Positions 1 to 6,007 of a stretch of DNA of 22,443 nt are shown here, in pieces; the first letter of the stretch is position 1, and the number at the start of each line of letters is the position of its first letter. Source of the stretch: a virus. The DNA is taken from the IMG/VR virus record IMGVR_UViG_3300020442_000784, positions 1 to 22,443 of that record. One strand, 5' to 3'. The translations under genes were made by a program, and so were the position numbers. A model generated the notes under the pieces. It did no database searches. It was given only the letters and a program-made list of their open reading frames with translations, and had not been told where the DNA came from.

Positions 1-551
1 GCAACTTTTTCTTTAATTTTATCTGTAACTTCCCACTCCACAGTAGGGCGAACAAATAGAACTTCACCCTCTACATTTTCTAAGTTATGAGTAAGCACAT
101 GAGCAACACAGTCACGAAGGCTTCCACTATCAGTAGTATAAACTGTGTGAGGAGCGACAATGATTTTTTCACTGATCACATCGGGGAAGACATAAGTGAT
201 CGTATTAGGTTGAAAAATATCATCGCCACCGAATCCGATGAAGTCGCCTTGAAAGATACCATCAGTGTCTGGAAGGTAGTCGAAACAAGCATGAAGAATC
301 TCCGCCAGTTCGGGATTAGGATGGTTGCGATCAATATCCTCATGAGATTCATTGATCTTGATCTTTACTTTGTTGAAGACACTTTTAGTGCCTACAAAAA
401 AGTTACCAGTAGCAGGGTTAGTGCCCCACACAATGGCAGGAGCACCATCAATCTTGAGTGATGCCTCACCATAAGCAAGGAACCAGTCAAGAACAGAAAG
501 ATCACCTGTCAGGATAGAATCCTCAGGATGCTCCAGATGGGTGTTCTTCAT
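1..551 (-). CDS. Nucleotidyltransferase / nucleic-acid ligase-like protein, partial
   Basis: Reading from the ATG at 551 to the left edge gives 183 open codons with no stop, so the C-terminus lies outside the window. Three motifs match the covalent nucleotidyltransferase (ATP-dependent ligase) fold in the right order and at reasonable spacing: KIDG at residues 33-36 (motif I, adenylated lysine), QGDFIG near 101-106 (motif III-like, compare GELVG), and EGEVLFVR at 161-168 (motif IV). A ligase or similar enzyme would use ATP to adenylate its lysine and then seal RNA or DNA ends, but the substrate cannot be read here. A -10-like element lies just upstream at 574-579. I see no good Shine-Dalgarno site before the ATG. 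The fold is fairly well supported; the exact enzyme is not. A cyanophage protein of this fold with no assigned role is equally possible. Confidence 0.6.
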   Translation of the reverse strand, partial: MKNTHLEHPEDSILTGDLSVLDWFLAYGEASLKIDGAPAIVWGTNPATGNFFVGTKSVFNKVKIKINESHEDIDRNHPNPELAEILHACFDYLPDTDGIFQGDFIGFGGDDIFQPNTITYVFPDVISEKIIVAPHTVYTTDSGSLRDCVAHVLTHNLENVEGEVLFVRPTVEWEVTDKIKEKV

Positions 552-573
552 GTGGTTTGTTCGGTATGTAGTT

Positions 574-579
574 ATTATA
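574..579 (-). promoter_or_regulatory. Candidate -10 element (TATAAT)
   Basis: A perfect TATAAT on the minus strand ends about 22 bases before the ligase-like ATG at 551. Its bases include the TAA stop of the upstream metalloprotease-like gene. There is no recognisable -35 and no TG extension, so this rests on the -10 and position alone. A small stem-loop (GCCTC/GAGGC, 582-594) lies immediately upstream inside the coding end of the previous gene. Confidence 0.4.
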
Positions 580-1072
580 GTGCCTCACAGAGGCGATTCG
601 TGAACGATGGGGTCGGTTTCTTAACTGGCATACCATGGACCTCTTCCATGTAAAGTTGATATAATTTAATCTCTTCAGCGTATGCTTCGATTTCGTGTGG
701 TTGTTTCATGTATTCAAACTCACTTACGCTCTTATCTTTGAAATGCATCTTACCACTCTTCATTGTCAATGTACCACGAACCCATTGACGAAGATGCACT
801 AATTCATGCAGTAGAGTTTTGATGTAATCATCAGGACGAAGATTGCTTTGAATCTCAATCTCAAAGTCTCTTGGATTATAGGATGTTCCTACAAAATCAC
901 AGAAACCCCAGGAGTGATCAGCAACTAAACCACGATGAATAATTGTCACTCCAATGTTATGTCGTGGTAGAAACTTTTTTAGAAACCAAGAAGTGACAGT
1001 TTCACACCTACGCTTACTGTATCCATAACCAGCATAGTAGATACGACTCTTGTGCCCCAATGTAGTACCCAT
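575..1072 (-). CDS. HExxH zinc metalloprotease-like protein (SprT-like)
   Basis: A 165-residue protein with a zincin signature: HELVH at residues 89-93 gives two histidine zinc ligands and the catalytic glutamate, and PHEIEAYAEE at 125-134 offers an acidic third ligand. The N-terminal part (RIYYAGYGYSKRRCE, 10-24) is basic and aromatic. Proteins of this size with HExxH plus a downstream Glu-rich helix are common in marine T4-like phages and are usually labelled SprT-like or metallopeptidase; their substrates are unknown. The ATG at 1072 is used because the next upstream in-frame codons lead to a TGA with no other ATG or GTG, although no Shine-Dalgarno site precedes it. An overlapping ORF starting at 1128 has a strong ribosome site and may couple translation into this gene. 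Confidence 0.75.
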   Translation of the reverse strand: MGTTLGHKSRIYYAGYGYSKRRCETVTSWFLKKFLPRHNIGVTIIHRGLVADHSWGFCDFVGTSYNPRDFEIEIQSNLRPDDYIKTLLHELVHLRQWVRGTLTMKSGKMHFKDKSVSEFEYMKQPHEIEAYAEEIKLYQLYMEEVHGMPVKKPTPSFTNRLCEAL

Positions 1073-1128
1073 ACGAAAGAAGAAAGAAACAACAATTTTT
1101 CAAACCCAGTCATATTACTTGCCATCAT
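979..1128 (-). CDS. Possible small hydrophobic overlapping ORF
   Basis: A 49-codon ORF starting at a doubled ATG inside GAATGATGG, where the first ATG overlaps the TGA stop of the upstream gene. An AAGGGG ribosome site sits about 5 bases before it, much better than that of the next gene. The product has a hydrophobic stretch (LLFLSSFVWVL, residues 12-22) that could enter a membrane. Its last 94 bases overlap the metalloprotease-like gene in another frame, so it may serve only as a leader that carries ribosomes to the 1072 start. I do not recognise the product. Confidence 0.35.
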   Translation of the reverse strand: MMASNMTGFEKLLFLSSFVWVLHWGTRVVSTMLVMDTVSVGVKLSLLGF

Positions 1129-1286
1129 TCGTCCCCTTCAAACTTCTCTCTCACCAGTTCTTCATATTGAATGTCAACATCCTTACCTTCACTTTCAGAG
1201 TTATAATACTCCCATGTACCAAACTTTTCTGGTGAGTACCAAAAGTCTTCCCAATCTTTTGGTGTTGCTTCAGTAATGTTTTTCAT
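1125..1286 (-). CDS. Small acidic protein, unknown
   Basis: A 53-residue ORF that begins MKNITEATPKDWEDFWYSPE and ends in a charged helix rich in Glu and Lys. It starts 5 bases after the stop of the previous small gene and ends in an overlapping ATGA junction, the arrangement expected of a translated operon member. I do not recognise a family. Codon use and aromatic content look like a real protein, and no better ORF competes in this stretch. Confidence 0.6.
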   Translation of the reverse strand: MKNITEATPKDWEDFWYSPEKFGTWEYYNSESEGKDVDIQYEELVREKFEGDE

Positions 1287-1291
1287 GACAT

Positions 1292-1450
1292 TCAGGAATG
1301 GAGGAGGGCAATGTGATCCTTAATTTTTTGCATAATTACATCATGTTTTACTGATGGATGATCGATTTGCTCACCTCTAGCAATAGTATAAGAACTGGTA
1401 GTAGATAAAACATGATGCAAATACTTTAGTTCTTCAGATGTTAGATTCAT
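1292..1450 (-). CDS. Small helical protein, unknown
   Basis: A 52-residue ORF beginning MNLTSEELKYLHHVLSTTSS. It overlaps the stop of the preceding gene by an ATGA junction and is followed closely by the next small gene, so the three genes 1611-1125 look like one translated unit. The predicted protein is mostly helical with histidines near both ends. No catalytic motif is seen and I do not assign a function. Confidence 0.6.
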   Translation of the reverse strand: MNLTSEELKYLHHVLSTTSSYTIARGEQIDHPSVKHDVIMQKIKDHIALLHS

Positions 1451-1611
1451 GAATCACTGTCAATAACTAAAGAATCATCAGGTAGATTATTAGCGCGTGA
1501 CTTCATTCTATTCAATTTTGAAATGTTCCATCCATTTTCATTAGAATCAGTGACTGCGCCATCAAGTTGACGACGCTCACTTTCTGTTTGATAATGACGA
1601 TGATCGTTCAT
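1447..1611 (-). CDS. Small hydrophilic protein, unknown
   Basis: A 54-residue hydrophilic ORF, first gene after the extended -10 promoter at 1638-1646. A TGAGG ribosome site precedes the ATG at 1611 at good spacing. The N-terminus is His/Arg-rich (MNDHRHYQTESERRQ) and the C-terminus acidic. Its TGA stop overlaps the ATG of the next gene. Unknown function. Confidence 0.6.
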   Translation of the reverse strand: MNDHRHYQTESERRQLDGAVTDSNENGWNISKLNRMKSRANNLPDDSLVIDSDS

Positions 1612-1637
1612 AAGAACCTCATGTTTAGAACATGTTC

Positions 1638-1646
1638 ATTATAGCA
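1638..1646 (-). promoter_or_regulatory. Extended -10 promoter (TGCTATAAT)
   Basis: TGC followed by a perfect TATAAT, a classical extended -10 that can work without a -35 box; none is visible. The expected start site near 1631 leaves about a 20-base leader with a GAGG ribosome site before the gene starting at 1611. The same TGCTATAAT word recurs at 12241-12249. Confidence 0.6.
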
Positions 1647-1655
1647 CACAAGTGC

Positions 1656-1832
1656 TTATCGGAAGTAGTATGTAAAGAAGGGAAAAGTGATCAATCCCAG
1701 AATAGCACCAAAGGCAATAGGTGCTGGTGCTAGAGCCACTAGGTAAAAGATTCCAGAAAAGAATGGAATCACCAATCCTACGGCAAGTGAATACATTGCC
1801 GCTTTCTTCAGTTGTCGCTTTGAAAATTTCAT
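1656..1832 (-). CDS. Small membrane protein with two predicted helices
   Basis: A 58-residue ORF starting MKFSKRQLKKAAMYSLAVGL. A short basic N-terminal tail precedes two hydrophobic segments, about residues 13-34 and 36-56, separated by a Pro/Ala turn (LAPAPIAFGA). The pattern suggests an inner-membrane hairpin, with the positive-inside rule placing the N-terminus in the cytoplasm. Small membrane proteins of this shape in phages include lysis, superinfection-exclusion and host-takeover factors, but nothing here distinguishes among them. It starts 4 bases after the stop of the previous gene, and its stop lies about 10 bases upstream of the promoter for the next operon. A longer ORF in another frame covers the same DNA but lacks a credible start. 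Confidence 0.7.
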   Translation of the reverse strand: MKFSKRQLKKAAMYSLAVGLVIPFFSGIFYLVALAPAPIAFGAILGLITFPFFTYYFR

Positions 1833-1835
1833 AAT

Positions 1836-2279
1836 TCAGTTCTTGTAGAGATAACCACCTGCCCAATCGCAATTCTTGAGCACAAATTCACGATCTTCAA
1901 TCAATCGCAGATCGTAGCGAACACCTTTAGCAGGTGCTTTGTATGATGCCGCCTTGTAAAGCTCACCAGTTTTCTTATCAACAAAGGCATGAACACTCTT
2001 CGATTGATTATCAGTTTCCATCATGATCTTGTAATACTTACGACCAGTTTCAATGGAAAACTCATAGAGATCCTGACCTTTTTTAAGGGATTCAATGCGA
2101 GCATTGTGATACTCAGGATTGTCACCACTAGCAGCAAAAAACTGCTGGCGCTTGATAGACTCTTCAAGGAAGTTATTTTCAAGTGCTTCACAGAGCATCA
2201 GACACCACTTGCGAACATTAAGTTGCAAGGTGTTTCGTGCATCTTGAGTGGCGCAGTAATCAGCGAAGGTGGTTCCCAT
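1836..2279 (-). CDS. Conserved phage hypothetical protein
   Basis: A 147-residue soluble protein. The C-terminal half contains SKSVHAFVDKKTGELYKAAS followed by a KAPAKGVRYDLR stretch, a beta-rich segment I associate with uncharacterised proteins widely shared by T4-like cyanophages. The N-terminal half is helical with two cysteines. No catalytic motif is apparent. It is the first gene after a stem-loop and TATAAT element at 2301-2335, and is followed 3 bases after its stop by the membrane-protein gene, so the two are probably cotranscribed. The family resemblance is from memory. Confidence 0.8.
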   Translation of the reverse strand: MGTTFADYCATQDARNTLQLNVRKWCLMLCEALENNFLEESIKRQQFFAASGDNPEYHNARIESLKKGQDLYEFSIETGRKYYKIMMETDNQSKSVHAFVDKKTGELYKAASYKAPAKGVRYDLRLIEDREFVLKNCDWAGGYLYKN

Positions 2280-2300
2280 TGGTTTGTTGCGTATGAGCGT

Positions 2301-2306
2301 ATTATA
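2301..2306 (-). promoter_or_regulatory. Candidate -10 element (TATAAT)
   Basis: A perfect TATAAT about 22 bases before the ATG at 2279, directly after a stem-loop. No -35 or TG extension is visible. Its position in the only untranslated gap nearby supports a promoter role. Confidence 0.45.
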
Positions 2307-2315
2307 GGGGCATAT

Positions 2316-2335
2316 GGGGGCGTTTCAGCGCCCCC
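2316..2335 (-). terminator. GC-rich stem-loop, possible weak terminator
   Basis: A perfect 7-bp stem (GGGGGCG/CGCCCCC) with a 6-base loop, 13 bases after the stop of the gene ending at 2348. It lacks a T-run, so it may be a processing or 3'-end stability element or a factor-dependent terminator. Confidence 0.4.
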
Positions 2336-2347
2336 TGTGACACTAGA

Positions 2348-2575
2348 TCAACCGTCCCTGCGCTTGAGCAGTTCGCGCAGTTCTTCTTCCAGTTGCAATC
2401 TAACATTTTCTGGAGTATAAGAACCCTTTGTTTCTTTACGCCGTTGCATTTCCTCTTCAATTTTTTTGGTGATAGATGCATGGCGGCGAATCTCACCGCC
2501 CATCGACATCTGTTTTTGTGTTTGTTGCATACAGAACTGAAGTTGCATCAGTTCCATGTCGTCAAATTCAAGCAT
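2348..2575 (-). CDS. Small coiled-coil protein, unknown
   Basis: A 75-residue, highly charged, almost entirely helical protein. N-terminal MLEFDDMELMQLQFCMQQTQ is followed by KKIEEEMQRRKE and a C-terminal LQLEEELRELLKRRDG, both typical of coiled-coil packing. The ATG at 2575 is preferred over an upstream TTG at 2584 because a TGAAGA ribosome site sits before it and it starts 5 bases after the upstream stop. It may be a structural or scaffolding mini-protein; no function is assigned. Confidence 0.7.
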   Translation of the reverse strand: MLEFDDMELMQLQFCMQQTQKQMSMGGEIRRHASITKKIEEEMQRRKETKGSYTPENVRLQLEEELRELLKRRDG

Positions 2576-2580
2576 TTTCT

Positions 2581-3006
2581 TCAATCGTTGATAGAGCCAG
2601 CAGGGATTTCTTCTTCTTGTTTGTAGTTGTCATCCCAAGAGCGAACATTATAGCACTTCCAATCAGAACCTGTGAAGAGATAAGCATATTCTTCACCACA
2701 ATCATCAGCAGTGTTAAGATACTCACTCTGATTTTTGCTCAGTTCAGGCTCATTATCATCAATAGATTCACCGCGAGAGGTGTAGTATTGAGGACCAGTT
2801 TCGGGCAGAGTTTCATTGTTCCAACCTGCATTGGTATGCAAAGATGAGATGTTACCACCGTTGATCAGTTGGTTCACTTTCTCCTTCGTATTGTAGAACT
2901 CACGGAGAACTTTACCATTGAAAGAAGGATAACCGTCCCAATGGCAATAAACAGAAAGAATGGAGTCATCTTGGAGTTGGATACCGATGCGAGAGCGAGT
3001 GCCCAT
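2581..3006 (-). CDS. Conserved MGTRSRIG-type phage protein
   Basis: A 141-residue protein whose N-terminus (MGTRSRIGIQ) followed by SVYCHWDGYPS at about 18-28 is the hallmark of a small family widespread in phages of unrelated hosts. A conserved Lys/Asn region and the INGGNISSLH segment follow at about 48-57. The family has no firmly established function, to my knowledge. The acidic C-terminal tail looks less conserved. It begins 20 bases after the methyltransferase stop, possibly from the weak -10 at 3029-3034, and the coiled-coil gene follows 5 bases later. Confidence 0.85.
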   Translation of the reverse strand: MGTRSRIGIQLQDDSILSVYCHWDGYPSFNGKVLREFYNTKEKVNQLINGGNISSLHTNAGWNNETLPETGPQYYTSRGESIDDNEPELSKNQSEYLNTADDCGEEYAYLFTGSDWKCYNVRSWDDNYKQEEEIPAGSIND

Positions 3007-3026
3007 TGCCTTTGTTTGAACTGAAG

Positions 3027-3791
3027 TCAGTATAGGGCATCTGCAAGGGGATTCTGTGCCTGCTGTGCCACCTCTTGAACTGACACACTCTTGTTTATAC
3101 GGTTCTGTGTGATTTCAATATACTTCTGATCAATGTCAAATCCAATCCATTGTCGCTTAAGTTCTTCTGCAACAATAGCAGTAGTACCAGATCCCATGAA
3201 AGGATCAAGGACAATATCATTTTCCTCAGTAGTAAGTTGAATACAGTTTCTGACAAGTTGTGGTGGAAATGGTGCTGGGTGTTGTTTCTGCCGCTCAGGA
3301 TTGATCACCCATACTTCACCTTTGTATGCAGGATCTATAGCATCACGAAATACTTTTGGTTTCTTTTTACAGAACCAGTAGATATGTTCTGTGCATGGTA
3401 CAAGAACATCATTGCGAATGTTAGGAGAGTTTCTTCTATCCCAGATGATCAGTTGATATAACTGAGCATCACTTTGACTGATAAAATCTGTTGGAAGATA
3501 ACAACGATTCTTATATCTACGGGGTTTATGATTAAAGAATATACTACCCTCTGGTTTGATGATACGATGACATTGATTCAAAAACTCTATCATCCATGCC
3601 TGATACTCTCCTTCAGGCATGTCATCACCATATGTGTTGTAATCAATCTGAAACTTACCCCAGATTTGATTACCTTGCTTCACTTTACCTAACAATCCCT
3701 TCTTGTTATATGGAGGAGATGTGATGATACAATCAATGGAGTTTTCCTCCAGATCCTTCATCCCCTCAATACAATCTTTATTGATAATCAT
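3027..3791 (-). CDS. DNA methyltransferase, beta-order (N4-cytosine or N6-adenine)
   Basis: A 254-residue SAM-dependent amino-methyltransferase. The catalytic motif IV (TSPPY, residues 24-28) comes first and the SAM-binding motif I (DPFMGSGTT, 196-204) near the end, the order of beta-class enzymes, with the target-recognition part probably in between. DxK-type C-terminal residues (GFDIDQKY, 218-224) fit motif II. SPPY is more common in N4-cytosine enzymes, but N6-adenine enzymes with it exist, so base specificity stays open. The gene overlaps the upstream gene by 14 bases, which ties their translation together and suggests a functional pair. It could protect phage DNA from host restriction, or be the modification half of a phage restriction-modification unit. 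Residues after about 235 look like a disordered tail. Confidence 0.93.
   Translation of the reverse strand: MIINKDCIEGMKDLEENSIDCIITSPPYNKKGLLGKVKQGNQIWGKFQIDYNTYGDDMPEGEYQAWMIEFLNQCHRIIKPEGSIFFNHKPRRYKNRCYLPTDFISQSDAQLYQLIIWDRRNSPNIRNDVLVPCTEHIYWFCKKKPKVFRDAIDPAYKGEVWVINPERQKQHPAPFPPQLVRNCIQLTTEENDIVLDPFMGSGTTAIVAEELKRQWIGFDIDQKYIEITQNRINKSVSVQEVAQQAQNPLADALY
3029..3034 (-). promoter_or_regulatory. Weak -10 candidate (TATACT)
   Basis: TATACT overlaps the methyltransferase stop codon, about 22 bases before the ATG at 3006, the same geometry as the -10 at 574-579. No -35 box is visible, so it may be chance. Confidence 0.25.
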
Positions 3792-4488
3792 TTACTTGAG
3801 GACGATAAATGTGGAACATGAGAGAGTGATAACCAGAGTTGAACTTTGCTCCAGATCCCTTCATCTGAAGGTGAAATAGTTTATTACCGTTAGCATCAAC
3901 GAAGTAAAGTGTAGTAGGATTCAGAACCCACTTTCCACCTTCAATAACATCAGCAATATCCTGAATATCGTACTTCCACTCTTCTTTCGTAATTTTATTA
4001 TACCATATCATTTTGTTGACTGGTTCACCAAGTTTAATCTCCTTGGTCTTTTTATTGCGATAGATTCCCTTACGAACGATAGCATCAAAGGTTTCCATCT
4101 TATGATCATTGAACCACTTAAGACCAAGTTGATTCAATCGATCGTTATCAACAACACGATGTTGTGGGTGAGCACCATTACTAACATCTTCATGGGGTGT
4201 TCCAAAGAACAATCCAAACCATTCACGAAGTTCACCAGTGATATTGAAATAAGTACACCAAACATCTGAAGATGTTAGATGACATTGAGTATGGTTTTTT
4301 GATACTGATTTCTTGCTATAGTAATCTTGAAGATCATCACAAACAATATCCCGTTTTGTATCACTAGCACCATCTGTATCGTGCTTATATCCTGTTGATT
4401 CAGTCAAAGTATCTGCTGAAGTATCTTCTTCAGTATGCCCATCATACTTTGCCTTCCGACCTGCTTCGATCTGTGCGAGAGTGCCCAT
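3778..4488 (-). CDS. Unknown protein paired with methyltransferase; candidate restriction endonuclease
   Basis: A 236-residue protein, first gene after the strong terminator/promoter junction at 4510-4542, with an AAGGA ribosome site before its ATG. The first 60 residues are acidic, Thr/Ser/Asp-rich and probably disordered. The C-terminal part holds a beta-strand with an acidic residue (LYFVDANG, Asp198), then LFHLQMKGSG with Gln208 and Lys210. An acidic residue followed about ten residues later by (E/D/Q)xK is the pattern of PD-(D/E)xK nucleases, here in the rarer QxK form. The 14-base overlap with a DNA methyltransferase is the usual arrangement of type II restriction pairs. I do not recognise the family by sequence, so nuclease activity is an inference from one motif and the neighbour. 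Confidence 0.45.
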   Translation of the reverse strand: MGTLAQIEAGRKAKYDGHTEEDTSADTLTESTGYKHDTDGASDTKRDIVCDDLQDYYSKKSVSKNHTQCHLTSSDVWCTYFNITGELREWFGLFFGTPHEDVSNGAHPQHRVVDNDRLNQLGLKWFNDHKMETFDAIVRKGIYRNKKTKEIKLGEPVNKMIWYNKITKEEWKYDIQDIADVIEGGKWVLNPTTLYFVDANGNKLFHLQMKGSGAKFNSGYHSLMFHIYRPQVNDYQ

Positions 4489-4509
4489 GGGATCCTTGAC
4501 GATGTTCTA

Positions 4510-4518
4510 ATCATAGCA
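4510..4518 (-). promoter_or_regulatory. Extended -10 promoter (TGCTATGAT)
   Basis: TGC plus TATGAT lies immediately downstream of the T-run of the terminator at 4520-4542. The predicted start near 4503 leaves a leader of about 15 bases before the ATG at 4488. There is no -35 box. It would drive the methyltransferase pair separately from the small-gene block upstream. Confidence 0.55.
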
Positions 4519-4519
4519 T

Positions 4520-4542
4520 AAAAAAAGGGGCATTGCTGCCCC
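4520..4542 (-). terminator. Rho-independent terminator with GCAA tetraloop
   Basis: GGGGCA, loop GCAA, TGCCCC, then seven T residues on the minus strand: a compact 6-bp stem capped by a GNRA tetraloop. It lies about 20 bases after the stop of the gene ending at 4562. This is the best intrinsic terminator in the window. Confidence 0.85.
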
Positions 4543-4561
4543 CCAACCAGTTATATTTCTG

Positions 4562-4852
4562 TCACATGAACGCTGCTTGTAACGGATTTAAATTTAGTTG
4601 CATTGCAGTATAATCTCTAGTATCATCGAAACTCACAACTTCTCCACACTTTTTGAAGTTGATGGGTGCGTGATACTCTCCCTTTTTAGTATTGTAGAAT
4701 CCCCATATTGTCTTGACAGGAATACCATCATTGAAAATAAATGAAGAGTGGTTGACAAGCCAAATAGCAAGATAATTACGCTTGAACTCAGTAACCTCAT
4801 AGGTAAAGTTTTCATTAGGAGGTTCGTGGGTAAATGACGAAGGGAGATTCAT
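4562..4852 (-). CDS. Conserved small phage protein, unknown
   Basis: A 96-residue beta-rich protein. The C-terminal half (GFYNTKKGEYHAPINFKKCG, then DYTAMQLNLNPL) resembles a small uncharacterised family that I associate with T4-like cyanophages. No catalytic residues stand out. Its ATG at 4852 directly follows the stop of the gene ending at 4853, and the gene is followed by the terminator at 4520-4542, making it the last gene of the small-gene block. The family link is from memory. Confidence 0.8.
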   Translation of the reverse strand: MNLPSSFTHEPPNENFTYEVTEFKRNYLAIWLVNHSSFIFNDGIPVKTIWGFYNTKKGEYHAPINFKKCGEVVSFDDTRDYTAMQLNLNPLQAAFM

Positions 4853-5068
4853 TTAGTTGTCGTGTAGTTTACACTCAGGTGCCCAGGGTTCTTCATCACA
4901 GAACATTTCAAAGTCTGTAGGATCGTGATGATCTTCTGGATGGTTTTCATGATACATCATAAGATGCTCAAGCTCTTCTGTCAAGTGTCTCCTTGCTTGA
5001 GGAGACATTGAAGGATCTTCTAACTTTGCAAGATTATCACTAATGTGATCCTCTATTGAACGGTACAT
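4853..5068 (-). CDS. Small His/Glu-rich protein with C-terminal CD..P.A.EC motif
   Basis: A 71-residue acidic, histidine-rich protein (HHDPTDFEMF region, HENHPEDHHD). Its last 19 residues (FEMFCDEEPWAPECKLHDN) align without gaps with the C-terminus of the gene at 5530-5763, sharing the two cysteines, a proline, an alanine and the Glu-Cys pair. The two cysteines nine residues apart among acidic and histidine residues could bind a metal or form a disulfide, but that is only a suggestion. It abuts the next gene directly. No function is known to me. Confidence 0.75.
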   Translation of the reverse strand: MYRSIEDHISDNLAKLEDPSMSPQARRHLTEELEHLMMYHENHPEDHHDPTDFEMFCDEEPWAPECKLHDN

Positions 5069-5096
5069 GTACCTATACCTGTGTTAGTATTTGTTA

Positions 5097-5537
5097 CTAT
5101 TTAACAATTCCACCACCAGAGTTCCATCCACCAGGACCAGTTTGGAAGTTTTCAGAACCACCAATAGACTCCCTAGTTTCGTCTACAGTATTCCAATTAC
5201 TGGTTGCCATTTCATACATCAACTGGTGCATATTGCAAGGTTCACCCTTATATTCATGGGTTTCTTGCGCTTCCTGTTGTTTAATGATAGTTTCTTGTTC
5301 CATATAATCTAACTGCTTTTCTGAGCGAAGAGGAGCAGGACCGAACCAAGAATCATCTTCTAAGTAGACAGGAGCAGGAATACCGATATAAGGAGGATTG
5401 TCCATTTCGCGGCAGTCCACAATTTCTTCATCGATTGCACATTCTACCTTGTATGTGTTTGCTTTCTTTTGAAGAAGTGTGGTTTGTGTTTCCACTTCTT
5501 TTTTCTTCTTAAAAAGATTGGAGAATTTTTTAATCAT
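5097..5537 (-). CDS. Hypothetical protein with basic N-terminus and Gly-rich tail
   Basis: A 146-residue protein starting MIKKFSNLFKKKKEVE, with a middle containing VECAIDEEIVDCREMDNPPY (residues about 31-50) and a C-terminal GPGGWNSGGGIVK tail. The ATG at 5537 overlaps the end of the upstream gene (GATGATTAA). A longer reading starting at 5687 would run 150 bases into that gene and is not favoured. A Gln/Glu-rich helical segment lies near residues 76-95. The lysine-rich amphipathic start could bind nucleic acid or membrane. I do not recognise a family. Confidence 0.65.
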   Translation of the reverse strand: MIKKFSNLFKKKKEVETQTTLLQKKANTYKVECAIDEEIVDCREMDNPPYIGIPAPVYLEDDSWFGPAPLRSEKQLDYMEQETIIKQQEAQETHEYKGEPCNMHQLMYEMATSNWNTVDETRESIGGSENFQTGPGGWNSGGGIVK

Positions 5538-5763
5538 CGTAGACTCTACATTCAAGGGCATCTGGGTGATTGTCGCAGTATTTTTCCAGAACTTTATCTG
5601 AATGGCGTTGTTTCCAACCATCATCTTGTTCTCCCTCATGCTTGTCCATAAATCCATGCATTTTGAGGTCTTCTTCGGTATATTCAAGCATACCGTGATT
5701 TACATGCTCTTTGCCATCTTCTGGATCAATATAAACATGATCCAAATCCTGTTTATCAGTCAT
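5530..5763 (-). CDS. Small acidic protein with C-terminal CD..P.A.EC motif
   Basis: A 77-residue acidic protein (DPEDGKEHVNHGMLEYTEED at residues 13-32). It ends in LEKYCDNHPDALECRVYDD, matching the tail of the protein at 4853-5068 at eight of 19 positions. I recall similar NP-A-EC-RVYDD tails ending several small cyanophage proteins, which suggests a shared C-terminal module. Its stop overlaps the start of the next gene by 8 bases. Function unknown. Confidence 0.78.
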   Translation of the reverse strand: MTDKQDLDHVYIDPEDGKEHVNHGMLEYTEEDLKMHGFMDKHEGEQDDGWKQRHSDKVLEKYCDNHPDALECRVYDD

Positions 5764-5780
5764 ATGTTCTTAGCTTTTGA

Positions 5781-5984
5781 TTATTTAACCAAGTTTTCTT
5801 TTCGGATAAACATTCCCTCCATATCATAGAATAGTTTGAAGTTACTTGTAGTGACATAATGCCCTACAATAGCATTGCCCTCACTATTCCATCCGTATGC
5901 ACGAACCTTTTCGCAAGATCCATCGATATTGAAGCACTTATCTGTGTGTAGATAGGAGTGGTATCGTTCATCCAGGTTAATCAT
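5781..5984 (-). CDS. Small beta-rich protein, unknown
   Basis: A 67-residue protein beginning MINLDERYHSYLHTDKCFN. The start at 5984 is chosen because a longer reading begins with TTG inside the -10 element at 6008-6016, upstream of where RNA would start. Alternating hydrophobic and polar residues (AIVGHYVTTSNFKLFYDMEG) suggest a small beta barrel or sheet. No motif is recognised. Confidence 0.65.
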   Translation of the reverse strand: MINLDERYHSYLHTDKCFNIDGSCEKVRAYGWNSEGNAIVGHYVTTSNFKLFYDMEGMFIRKENLVK

Positions 5985-6007
5985 AGTGGCGATTTGAAGA
6001 TTCTGCA

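Noticed and set aside
87-461. A 124-codon plus-strand ORF at the left edge.
   Set aside because: It lies antisense to the ligase-like gene, which has three ordered enzyme motifs.
1639-1872. A 77-codon minus-strand ORF.
   Set aside because: It overlaps the two-helix membrane protein in another frame, reads through the end of the upstream gene, and has no ribosome site.
2644-2651. TGCTATAAT-like promoter word.
   Set aside because: It lies inside the MGTRSRIG gene and encodes Cys-Tyr-Asn-Val; no gene start follows at suitable distance.
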